From NCBI GenBank assembly GCA_030386875.1, contig CM059571.1:23740355-23804354 (forward strand): 64,000 nt of DNA, in the 5' to 3' direction. Below the pieces are notes generated by a model. It was given only the letters and a program-made list of their open reading frames with translations, searched no databases and was not told where the DNA came from. Made by a program: the position numbers and the translations under genes. Source of the DNA: Morinoia aosen. Its lineage: Eukaryota; Arthropoda; Malacostraca; Amphipoda; Talitridae. Below, piece after piece: positions 1 to 8,859 of this stretch. Each line of letters begins with the position of its first letter. Positions within the stretch are counted from its first letter, which is position 1.

Positions 1-679
1 TTTTGATAATTAGGCTTCCTGTTCTTTTGTAGTCTACTTTCTCAACAGGCCCACAAATCTTGTTCAATACCTCCTGTCTCCTAAAGGGGTTAAGTTTTGT
101 AAGGTTGACATGCTCATCAGTTGAGGAGATTATAATGTGCCTTGTAGATTCTGGCATCTTGTCAGCATTTTCTGAAAGATTCAGATTTATTTTAGCTGAT
201 TTCTTTTCTACTGTGGACATTTTTTTCATTTGCAGCAGTTCTTCTTGATTATTAGGAATTTTATCTTTACTGGCATTGAAGGAATTTTCATTAGATAGAA
301 CTCCTGAAGGGTTTGATATCATTGATAATGACAGTTCCTCAATAGAAGTGTTTGATATTTCATGAGTATTTCTTTTTTTATTATTATTGGCTTCAGGTGT
401 ATCATCTGGGCTTTTGTCAAGTGTTCTTTTGTTAGCCTTTGAACTTGCTGTTTGACTTTCATTTTCCTGCAATTTTTTTGAATGGTAGGGATCCTCTGAC
501 TCAGCTTGAACTGGTTGGGACAAAGTTACTGGAGTTGAGCTCCTAACCTTAAGGTTCTTTTTGGTAGGGGCAGTGCCTCCATGTTTTCCTCTGACAGGTT
601 GTGTGTGTGAGTTGAGTTTTTCTCTCTCTTTTTTTGGAGAGCCTCCAGCTGCTTTGGAATTTTTTCCGTTAGTTGGCAT
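1..679 (-). CDS. LINE ORF1 (gag-like) protein, N-terminal part, cut by window edge
   Basis: On the minus strand one frame is open from 775 down to base 1 with no stop. Its first ATG is at 679-677, which gives at least 226 residues. After the ATG comes a basic stretch (NGKNSKAAGGSPKK), then a long Ser/Thr/Asn/Lys-rich and probably disordered part. Near the edge is the motif LTKLNPFRRQEVLNKI, followed by a GPVEKV/GSLII segment. This motif resembles the start of the conserved RNA-binding (RRM-like) domain in ORF1 of many arthropod I/jockey-group LINEs, which coats the element RNA. The open frame before the ATG (IENISKTLQKVLNRLEV) is heptad-like and may belong to the protein if a non-ATG start is used. 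It lies downstream of the LINE at 4138-1026, so it belongs to a separate element whose ORF2 would be outside the window. The family call rests on the motif only. Confidence 0.65.
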   Translation of the reverse strand, partial: MPTNGKNSKAAGGSPKKEREKLNSHTQPVRGKHGGTAPTKKNLKVRSSTPVTLSQPVQAESEDPYHSKKLQENESQTASSKANKRTLDKSPDDTPEANNNKKRNTHEISNTSIEELSLSMISNPSGVLSNENSFNASKDKIPNNQEELLQMKKMSTVEKKSAKINLNLSENADKMPESTRHIIISSTDEHVNLTKLNPFRRQEVLNKICGPVEKVDYKRTGSLIIK

Positions 680-1025
680 TGCAACTTCCAGTCTGTTCAG
701 AACCTTCTGCAAAGTTTTTGATATGTTTTCTATTTGAGACACTTCTAGGGGTTGTTTTGATAGAAGGAATGGAATTTAAGTACCAGTTATTTCCTAACAA
801 GGAGAGCACTACGTGACGTTTAAAGTTGATGAGTTTAAGAAGCTCAGAACTTGCCCGAGCTAGGGGCAAAGGCCCCACCAGATTAGGCAATCACCCTCAA
901 CAGCTGCCTCAGTATTCAGTTATCATACAAAAATAATAATTTCTCAATAAAGGTACTTGCCAGTTTTAAGCCAGTAATATCGTAATTAGCCACCACGTCC
1001 TGTCCGCTCAAACATCCCACAGACC
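680..1025 (-). other. Leader of the edge LINE and junction between two LINEs
   Basis: No gene is supported here. The part next to 679 is probably the 5' untranslated region of the LINE whose ORF1 starts at 679. The part from about 905 to 1025 is AT-rich sequence between that element and the 3' end of the next LINE. The exact border between the two elements is not visible. Confidence 0.4.
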
Positions 1026-1049
1026 CTTGAACTTGAACTTGAACTTGAG
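1026..1049 (-). repeat. Hexamer tail at LINE 3' end
   Basis: Four consecutive copies of CTTGAA/CTTGAG on the plus strand (TTCAAG on the element strand) mark the 3' terminus of the LINE, just after its hairpin at 1052-1064. Confidence 0.75.
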
Positions 1050-1436
1050 GGCCGACAGTGTCGGGGCCTTTGTAACGGCCTACAATTCCCTCCACAATTT
1101 TCACACAGAGTTCAGCGCCTGGTACCAGACTTGTCCACTAAACTACTCAGGATCTACGATCCTTGTCACAACCTCCATTGGAAGGCATCACCGGGACAAC
1201 CAGTGTGTCAAAACCCCATCCCCCGGCACATTGGGTCATTACAGCCCATTCTGCCAGACTGGCTCATTCCAGTCACTGTCTCTTACTCCAGGCACGCACC
1301 AGAAACACTTTCATAGCCTCAGTGACACTCGCATTACACTCCTGATCCAATCCAGCAAGACAGCTCATACCGCAATCATCTTCAGCACATCTGGCATTCC
1401 ATTCATTCTCTCCATACTGCTCAGACACCACATTCA

Positions 1437-4133
1437 TTAAACTCTCTCTCTCTCTTGCTCATACTTACTACATTCCAGCACAAAATGCTCAATTGTTTCC
1501 TCTACTCCACCATTACACTGTTGACATAATCTGTTATTATTCTCATTCCATCTCCATGTACGTCTGTTCACACTCAATGACTTACATCTCACAGCAAACA
1601 AGAGTTGACTTCCAAAACTACCATCATAGAACAGCTCAAACTTAGGTGCTTTCTTTTTCATATACCAGTTAAGTGTAGGCTTCCGCATCATGCTAAGCTT
1701 CCACTTATTCAATCCATACTCTTTTGTTTGTCTCTCAATCTCTTTCTTCCACCTCTTGCAGTCCCACTCAGGCCCTACACCTCCAACATTTATTAAACTC
1801 CAGTCATCCACAGGTCTCCCAATTCTAACATGAATAATCTTTTGCATACTGAGTTTCCTTGCATGCCCCCAACATACTTTCTCCCAATAGCTTACACTCA
1901 GATTCCATTCAAAGATTCGCCTTACCCACCTGCTATTCTGCATTCTTTCAATTCTCACCTTATAATTCAGCACAGCTTTCATCATTCTTTCTGAAAATAG
2001 GCTCCACCCTAGGTCACCTCTAATGGCTTCTATAGCTGTCCATTTCGGAGCACCCAATGCTACACGTCCTACCTTATTTTGTATCACATCCAGCTTTTCA
2101 AGATCACTACCATTCCAAGCAAGAGCACTCATACCATACATGACACTAGGTACAGCAACATACTTCCACATTCCTCTCACACATTCGTACTTGTTTGCTC
2201 TGTATCTGGCCACACTACCTAACCGTCCACTCCACTGCATTGCTTTAGCCACTTTCTCACCTTTAGTTCTAGTACATCCATCTTCACTTATCATACAACC
2301 TAGATATTTGTATTCTTTTGTTCTACCTATTCTGATTTCTCCAATATTCCACAGTCTGTCTCTATCAGTCTCATCACTATTTATAACCATGACCTTACTT
2401 TTATCTGCACCAAAGTTCATCTTGAAATCTGTACTATATCCATTCACAATGTCAAGCATCCTTTGTAGTTCATGACCACATTCACTAACCACAACCACAT
2501 CATCAGCATACAACAAACAGCTCAGTCTCTCATTACCAACTTTCAGTCCTAAACCACTCCCTCTCAGTCGAACTGCTAATTCTTCTGTGTACAATCCAAA
2601 CAACAGGGGGGACAGAGTACAGCCCTGTCTCACTCCTCTAACACTCCTCACTTGCCCTGTTTCCAAATTTCCTAACCTGTAGATAGCACTTGTGTTCTTA
2701 TACAGACTCTGTACAATGTTCACTATTTTTCTGCTAAAACCAACTTTTCTCAAAATTTCAAACAGCCTAACCCGATCCACTCTGTCATACGCCTTTTCAA
2801 TATCCAGGAATGCTAAATATACCTTCTTATTATCCTTCTTCATTCGCTCAATTATTTCACTCACTACAAACAAATTATCCTCCCCACGTCTATCTTGCCT
2901 AAAACCATTCTGTTCTTCTCCCAGGACTCCTAATTCCTCAACTAAGTTTTTCATTCTCTCATTCAAAATACCACAAAAGATCTTACATACGGTGTCACCC
3001 AGTGCAATTGGTCTGTAATTTTTAAGTTCTTTCATACTCTTATGTCCACCCTTATGCAACAGAACTACATTACACTTGTTCCAGTCATCCGGTACTCTTT
3101 CACTCTTCCATATCTCATCAAATAAACATTTCAACATACTGACTACACTCTCTCCTCCACATTTATAGAACTCATATGGTATCTTATCAGGGCCACATGC
3201 CTTTCCATTTTTCACTTTCTTCAAAAAACTTACAATCTCTTCACAAGTGATTTCGTCTTCCATTTGCAGTTCATGTTCATCTATCAGAAAATTTATTGGT
3301 TCATCATCTGTAACCTGCTCATTCATTCCACCAATGTCCTCCCAGTATTCTTCAACTGCTTTCACCATTTGCATCCTATCTTGCACACTGCAACCATTGA
3401 CTACTAATTCATCAACTTGAACTTCACTACCTCTATCATTACCTTGTATAAATCTATACCAATCTTTTATTCCATCTGGACCTTTCTTTCTTAGATTTTC
3501 AACTTGGTGTCTCTCTTCTTTAACCCTAGCCTCATTGATCATTCTCTTTACTTTCTTCTGCTGGTCCTTGTACTCATTCCATACACTTCGCCATTCATCC
3601 TCAGTAATTCTGCGTCTTTCATACATTTTCCTCATACAGCGTTGTTTTCTATTTAAAGTCTTCCTTCTCATTCGTTCTTCCTTTATCTCACTCGTAAACC
3701 ACCTAGCATTTCCTGTACTTTTCTTGCATTTCATTCTACCAATCTTTTGCTCTGCCACATCATACAAGGTTCTTGCAATCTCCTTATTTAGGTCATTTAC
3801 ATTTCCACACCTGTTCCAGTTACATCTACTCAATTCATTTCTAAATTCTTCCCAGTTTGCCATTTTAATACACCAATTTTCACTTACTCTGCTGGCCTTC
3901 TGCATTGACTCCTTTCCACCCCAATTATATTCTAGTACAAGCATTTTATGGTCACTATCAATATCAAAATCATCTTCATCTACAAACATTTTTTTGACAC
4001 ACGCTCTAGCTCTACTATTCACTATCATATAATCAATTGCAGATTTACATTCCCTGCTTTGCCATGTATGCAAGCCATTTCCTATTGTTACATTCAGGTT
4101 CTCAAGTTCATTCTCATCACAGAAATCAATCAA
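1437..4133 (-). CDS. LINE ORF2: endonuclease C-terminus plus reverse transcriptase
   Basis: 898 residues. Residues 1-70 carry the end of an exonuclease/endonuclease/phosphatase (EEP) domain, with the SDH catalytic signature in DIDSDHKMLV. The reverse transcriptase covers roughly residues 290-580: FLDIEKAYDRVDR (first catalytic Asp), GVRQGCTLSPLLF, and LLYADDVVVV (YADD active site). The C-terminus has a zinc-knuckle-like CQQCNGGVEETIEHFVLEC. This enzyme nicks target DNA and copies the element RNA at the nick. The N-terminus is truncated, so the ATG at 4133 is not the original start. The ORF stops inside a (GA)n run at about 1441-1454. In the adjacent frame another ~55 codons stay open to a TGA at 1273-1275 with LINE-like C-terminal sequence, so the stop at 1437 is probably a microsatellite-slippage frameshift. 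The RT core itself looks intact. Confidence 0.9.
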   Translation of the reverse strand: MIDFCDENELENLNVTIGNGLHTWQSRECKSAIDYMIVNSRARACVKKMFVDEDDFDIDSDHKMLVLEYNWGGKESMQKASRVSENWCIKMANWEEFRNELSRCNWNRCGNVNDLNKEIARTLYDVAEQKIGRMKCKKSTGNARWFTSEIKEERMRRKTLNRKQRCMRKMYERRRITEDEWRSVWNEYKDQQKKVKRMINEARVKEERHQVENLRKKGPDGIKDWYRFIQGNDRGSEVQVDELVVNGCSVQDRMQMVKAVEEYWEDIGGMNEQVTDDEPINFLIDEHELQMEDEITCEEIVSFLKKVKNGKACGPDKIPYEFYKCGGESVVSMLKCLFDEIWKSERVPDDWNKCNVVLLHKGGHKSMKELKNYRPIALGDTVCKIFCGILNERMKNLVEELGVLGEEQNGFRQDRRGEDNLFVVSEIIERMKKDNKKVYLAFLDIEKAYDRVDRVRLFEILRKVGFSRKIVNIVQSLYKNTSAIYRLGNLETGQVRSVRGVRQGCTLSPLLFGLYTEELAVRLRGSGLGLKVGNERLSCLLYADDVVVVSECGHELQRMLDIVNGYSTDFKMNFGADKSKVMVINSDETDRDRLWNIGEIRIGRTKEYKYLGCMISEDGCTRTKGEKVAKAMQWSGRLGSVARYRANKYECVRGMWKYVAVPSVMYGMSALAWNGSDLEKLDVIQNKVGRVALGAPKWTAIEAIRGDLGWSLFSERMMKAVLNYKVRIERMQNSRWVRRIFEWNLSVSYWEKVCWGHARKLSMQKIIHVRIGRPVDDWSLINVGGVGPEWDCKRWKKEIERQTKEYGLNKWKLSMMRKPTLNWYMKKKAPKFELFYDGSFGSQLLFAVRCKSLSVNRRTWRWNENNNRLCQQCNGGVEETIEHFVLECSKYEQERERV

Positions 4134-4138
4134 TTTTT

Positions 4139-4204
4139 GTTACCCCACGGGTAACTCATCCGACAGTGTCAGTTACCCCACGGGTAACTCATCCGACAGT
4201 GTCA
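4139..4204. repeat. Two perfect 33-bp tandem copies at the LINE 5' junction
   Basis: The unit starts GTTACCCCACGGGTAACTCA and ends CGACAGTGTCA. It occurs at 4139-4171 and again, identically, at 4172-4204. The unit contains an inverted pair (GTTACCC/GGGTAAC). It shares the 11-mer CCGACAGTGTC with the hairpin near the LINE 3' end. It may be element sequence or a pre-existing target array. Confidence 0.8.
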
Positions 4205-4744
4205 GGGCCAGTGTCAAACGATCACTAGGTAGATGAATTCCGCGAATGCAGAAAAAAACACATTCTTGAACAAGTTATTAAAAGTACAAAATAAATTTAA
4301 TGAGTGAAGGAGAACCACTAATATTTAAAGAGCTCAAATAGTATGAATCACCTGAAAAATGGATACTTGCCAACAAGTGAATTAGGCAAGTTGCTCATTG
4401 ATATTTTTTAATAAGAAAGCAACTAGAGTTGTTAGGCCTACACGATTTATTGCGAAAATTTTGGAATATTCAAAAATTCCATCTACAGTGTTAAGACATG
4501 TAAAAAATTAAATCAATTTAAAAACTCCGAAAACAAAATAAATGAACATGCATCTGAAAAATTTTGTGCTTAACTCCTAATTTTAACACAGGTTGAAAGG
4601 ATACATATTTTCACTCGTTTATACACACACAAACTCAAAAAAGTTGATACAATTGCATGCTTATTGATGTAAATTTCTTGAAAAAACACAGATTTGCACA
4701 CACATGCATACACCGACAGAAATGTGAGTAGGTTAATGAAATAT
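4205..4744. other. AT-rich spacer, no gene seen
   Basis: I find no open frame, known repeat or structured element here. It separates the LINE from the left copy of the Pao-type LTR. Confidence 0.6.
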
Positions 4745-5045
4745 TGTGCGCAGCCACCTTAACAAGTGGACTCGACTCCCCGAATTAACGGGCCCTACGG
4801 CACACAAATTTACCGGGAACCCATCTGGGGCCGGTAACGCTGAAATTTAAGATAATTGAGGACAAGCGGAGCGTCATTAGCGGGAGTCTCACCTGAAGAT
4901 CTTCGAAAACAATGTTCAGGCGAACACTCTTCACTGTAGCCGGCTGTCAAGGACACAATAAGTCCCTGGTAGCGAGGGCAGAATGCCGGGTCCCGCGTAG
5001 CACACGAAAAGAAGATGCGCTCACGTTCACGGTTGGTTTCAATCT

Positions 5046-5762
5046 TACTTACTTGTGAATACTTGTTTGAATTCAGGCACATCACCAATTTCAGGCAGGA
5101 GTGCCTGACAAATAAGCTTTTAGGACGTGGAGCATTTTATATTTGATTGATGATGTCAAGTTTGTCCAAAAAATTCATTATCAGTTCATGATTAACGAAG
5201 CCACTCAGAATATTTTCCAAGTTGAATTGAAATTTATTTGCACATGCATAGTTCTTTACATTAATTCTTTGTGCAGCGTATGTAGGGCAGTCAATCACAA
5301 TGTGTCCAACACTGAGCACACATTGACATTGATGACACAAGGGCTGTGGATCTCTTGTATAAAGATAATTATGAGTAATTTTAGTGGTAAGTAGTCTGCA
5401 TCGCGTCAAAACCACTTGCTTTTTGCGCGATACAGAGGAATTTACCGTTGGCTCCAGTTTAGATTTGATTCTATGGTATTGGCTAATGCTTGAGTCTCAT
5501 GCATCTTGCCATTTTTGTCTGAAATGTTGCCTGACATGAGGTATGAGATCAAGGTGTGGAAGATGGGGTGAACAGATTGTTTCCAGGTTACATGCTGCTT
5601 TGCCAGTTGATCAGCTTTTTCATTTCCCATGATGCCCATGTGGCTGGGAACCCACTCAATGATTAATTTCATTGGGGGTAGACCTTCATACCTCCTCTTG
5701 ATTTTAGGTATCAGGTAGTGGTTGGAGGGAAATATTTGATTGAGGGCCTGAATAGCACTGTA
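5046..5762 (-). mobile_element. 5'-truncated LINE fragment: end of RNase H and zinc knuckle
   Basis: An 11-bp target-site duplication, GGTTTCAATCT, flanks it exactly (5035-5045 and 5763-5773), so this is a separate insertion into the Pao LTR. On the minus strand the fragment begins inside an RNase H domain (YSAIQALNQIFP, then IEWVPSHMGIMGNEKADQLA, the last RNase H motif with its Asp). A frameshift follows, then a C-terminal LTRCRLL...CHQCQCVLSVGHIVIDCP knuckle region typical of jockey/I-group LINE ORF2. Its 3' end is a short AAGTAAGT-like tail rather than long poly(A). About 715 bp remain of an element that is normally several kb. Confidence 0.85.
5137..5672 (-). pseudogene. LINE ORF2 C-terminus (RNase H end plus zinc knuckle), frameshifted
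   Basis: Two overlapping-phase pieces make up the remnant. 5672-5442 carries the RNase H C-terminal part (WVPSHMGIMGNEKADQLAKQ). 5415-5137 carries the C-terminal domain with Cys/His residues (CHQCQC...GHIVIDCP). A frameshift at about 5430 separates them. In the intact family these regions degrade template RNA and bind nucleic acid. Here they are a non-functional remnant inside a 5'-truncated insertion. Confidence 0.75.
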
Positions 5763-5896
5763 GGTTTCAATCTGAGGTGGCCGACTTCTGTCGCCACGCT
5801 CCTTAGCTTGCTCGAATCCGTCGCGAAGGCTTAGGACTTGAACAAGAAGATCAGACGAACGTTTTAGTATTTAAATTTACATTTGTTGCCGTAGAG

Positions 5897-6159
5897 ATGT
5901 CAGAAAATAAGAGAGATGTCAGAAACTGCAGTGAGAAAGGTAGAGTAAGGATAAGTGCTACGACCAAAGAGCTTGTACAAACTCTCCTTAATAGATTTAA
6001 ACAACCGTTCCCAGATCGCACCAAATTGTGGACTGTAGATCGGGATAGTTTTAAATTTAATGTTAAAAGTGCGGAAACGTTCTTCATACAAGGAAGAAGT
6101 TAAAACTTCTGCCAAAAGGTCAGAAGCAGCTACGAAAGTTTTAGCATTATCGGAAAACA
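5897..6159 (-). pseudogene. pol: Pao integrase, distal fragment after the Gypsy insertion
   Basis: On the minus strand the frame from 6159 reads FSDNAKTFVAASDLLAEV, which carries the second catalytic Asp of the integrase core. It then reads SPQFGAIWERLFKSIKESL with the catalytic Glu. It is the direct continuation of the 17778-19150 piece, which ends at GVPNTVY; the 11.6-kb Gypsy element lies between. The fragment stops abruptly after about 85 residues (LTAVSDISLIF), where Pao integrases normally continue for well over 100 residues. The break coincides with the start of truncated LTR sequence at 5896, so a deletion joined integrase to LTR. Confidence 0.8.
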
Positions 6160-7329
6160 TGTTAGGATTTGGCGGTGTGGTATAGCCAGTCCTTAACCAA
6201 CCTCGATAAGCATCTAAAGTAAACCGTGAGAAAGGATAATGATTGACGTGGAAACTCAGCTTTGGTTTGGGAATTTATTCGGAGGAAACGCCCGGCGGTC
6301 GGGCGAGTCTTGAGTTGCTGAAGAACTTGGCTGACGAGGGTTTGCAGTCCGGGCAGGCGAAGAGGTTCCGGCTCGTGAAGAAATCGACAGTGTGGGTGTA
6401 TGTTTTTGGAGTTGATTTTAGGGACCTTGAATGAGCGCAATTTAGGTTTTTGGCAGCTTAAGCCTTAGGATAACAGTGACGGGAGGATGAGTCACGTTAT
6501 GATTTCAGCTTTATACATTTCAAGCGGGACCATTGAGTTATCGTCGGTGGGAGCAAGGAAAGTTAGCTAGCCTGTGAGGGCAGTCTTTAGGCTTTTGCGA
6601 ACTTCAATATTTAACCAAGATGCTCTGCAAAAGGGAGTCAAAGGTAACTGATGTAGTTCAGGTGTAAGGCTCAGGTAGATTTTTTAACTGGCCTATCTCA
6701 GGCTAATGGGAAATGGCACAGCTCAAAATAAGGTAAGGTGGGAGTCAGTTAAGTTACAGCTCAGGTTAGCACCCAGGTCCGGTAAGATTCAGTTAATGGC
6801 AAAAACAAGGTCCAGAACAAAGGCCAAAACTAATCCAAGTAGAGAATCCCAAAAACGGCCCAGGGAGACTGTTGTAAGTGGTGTGAGGCGATGACGTTGA
6901 AGTCCTGCAAAGAGTCCAAACGCTGGATGAACAGTCCAAGGAGACATCAAGGAAAATTCCACCACTGACAGTCCCACAACATCGTGAAATAATAAACTCC
7001 CACACAGCAGAATTCGAGAAATCCTACAGATTTGACTCTAGTTAATTTCATTTGCTTCTCCTTTTCGTCAAACTCAAAGGTAGATAAGACAGATTTTTGT
7101 AGAAAGATTTTAAACAATAAATAAATTGTTTAAATGGTTTAGCTGGCAAAACTGTTCACTAATGCCTTAGGCTTTCATATCTGAGCCTGAGGTTTAAGAA
7201 CTTCCGGTAATGAAAATCGTTATTCATTACCGAAACCTCAGGCAATTAAGCACACGATCTACGGAATATTAAGAAATGTCCATAAGACTGCAACTTTTGC
7301 AAGAATCTGCAGGAAAGCAATATAGGAGG

Positions 7330-8859
7330 TGTGCTGCCTTCGCAGAAATTTAGGAAATTTCTATTTTCAAACAGCGGTAGAAAATTTGTGCCTTCGAATA
7401 TCGAGGGAACCAGTCCGCACGTTCACTCGTTTTCCGGAAACGCTCTCTTCCGGTACATTAGGTATTTAAACTCTGCGAGCTGACTAGAGGCCGCCAGTTG
7501 TGTTGAAGTAGTGTGTAGACTCCAGAGAAGGAAATGTAAGTAAAGAGTGCTAAATATTAAGTGCATTGGGTCCCTATAGATGTCTGTTTTGTGTCTCCTA
7601 CTAGACAGTGAATTCTTAGGTCCTAGAAAAGCTAAAAGATTTCAGGGGATGTTAGAATGTGTGCTGTCACAGTTTTTCTGTTTGTGCTTTTACAATTCTA
7701 GATACTGATTCTTCATTCGCGGTGCCAATATAATGTAATGCTGTGTTTATCTATTTGTACCTGGCTCAAATTGTCTAGTGGTATTGCCCTGTGTTGGACA
7801 GGGTTGTGAGACTTTCTTGCAAACACTCAGTCATGTTTTGATTATATTGTTGAGCCTGATTTGTTCTGTGCTTGTCAGTGCTACTTAATTTATTTGCTGG
7901 AATTCACAGCTGGATTCATTGTGCTCAGTTGTTGATTTGATCTAAGCACATTGCATTATATAGATCCTTGTTATCATTCACGATTAATGTTAGTGGATTT
8001 AAACTCTGGTATTTGGACTCTAGAATTGTGTAATTCCTCACTCAAGTTGCTATTTTACCAGTCTGTAGAGTGTGGTGGTTTTTGCCTATTTTTATTTGTG
8101 TGATTTTTACTGTGCTGCGGATATTTTATATTGCCTGGTTGATGATGTGTTCATGCCTGTTAGGTAACTATTTACTTGTTCAGAGGTGTCTAAGTGTGCC
8201 CCCTTGTTCACTTATTAACCACCTTTATAGATGGGTGTGTTTTAACTATGCCCAGGTGGTACTATAGATTGATAGACTTTTGTGACTAGTCATGTGAGTC
8301 AGAAACAACTCAAGTTGTCAGGCACTGTTTACGTAGGAATAGCTGTGTAACTTTAGTTCAGCGTCTACCGGGTTGGACATGCATTTTTATATGGGAATAG
8401 CCGTGTAACTTCAATTCAGCATCTACCTGGTTGGACATTAGTGTGTAGAGCCTACTGCCTGACCTTAGTATTTAATGAGGGCCTCATTAGGTTGACTGGT
8501 TATATCTGATTGTGCCATTGGGATGCTCGTATGAAAATTTTACTAAGTCTCGCCAATGATTTGGGTGTTGAATGAGCCGCTGAAGTATTACCCGTGTTCT
8601 CTGAATTAGATTTTCTTGTGCCAGTGATGCAGTTCTGCCCCAATTTTTGCGTCCTTATTTTCTGGTTTGCCCTCTGAATCACTTTTAGATATGCAATCTC
8701 TAAAAACTGTATATTTTTTGTATTACTTTTGTGCTAACTAGACCTTTCTATTTCAGGAAAATTTATGTACAATAAATGGCTGCTTAAGACAAGTTTTGCA
8801 TCATCCGTGGACTTTTCTGAACCTTCCCCTCGTCGATAGAAATTGTTGAGGCAGTCACA
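7330..8859 (+). mobile_element. Solo LTR of an unrelated LTR retrotransposon, nested in the Gypsy LTR
   Basis: The unit starts TGTGCTGCC and ends GGCAGTCACA, an imperfect inverted terminal pair with canonical TG...CA. It is flanked by a 5-bp target duplication, GGAGG (7325-7329 and 8860-8864). The sister LTR at about 16364-16376 has the uninterrupted empty site. A TATA-like TATTTAAA lies at 7463-7470 and a polyadenylation signal AATAAA at 8771-8776, both in plus orientation, which sets the strand. No internal region is present, so it is the product of LTR-LTR recombination after insertion. It holds a direct repeat at 8336-8380 / 8394-8438. The parent family is not identified. Confidence 0.9.
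8336..8438 (+). repeat. 45-bp direct repeat inside the solo LTR
   Basis: Two copies (8336-8380 and 8394-8438) begin GGAATAGC and end GGTTGGACAT, with a few differences and a 58-bp period. LTRs often hold such duplications in the U3 or R region, where they can act as regulatory repeats, but no function can be read here. Confidence 0.75.

Larger units (their letters stand above)
1026..4138 (-). mobile_element. Non-LTR retrotransposon (LINE), 5'-truncated
   Basis: The element runs on the minus strand from inside its endonuclease domain (about 4138) to a 3' tail of four hexamer copies (CTTGAA on the plus strand, 1026-1049). A short tandem repeat instead of poly(A) is a known kind of LINE 3' end. 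Before the tail, the 3' untranslated part has a perfect small hairpin (CCGACAGTGTCGG, 1052-1064). The 5' part, including most of the endonuclease, is missing, as expected from incomplete target-primed reverse transcription. Two 33-bp tandem copies abut the 5' junction. I see no clear target-site duplication. The clade is not assigned. Confidence 0.8.
4745..5896 (-). repeat. Left LTR-like repeat of the Pao element, truncated and interrupted
   Basis: 4745-5045 and 5774-5896 together match the first ~425 bp of the repeat at 24971-25562, from TGTGCGCAGCCACC through TTAAATTTACATTTGT(T/C)GCCG. The inner ~170 bp present in the right copy are missing here, and the repeat abuts the broken integrase directly. 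A LINE fragment (5046-5762) splits it. The small ORFs across it are not supported as genes. Confidence 0.75.

Noticed and set aside
1027-4032. Plus-strand ORFs of 60-165 codons across the first LINE.
   Set aside because: They are shadows of the minus-strand reverse transcriptase frame.
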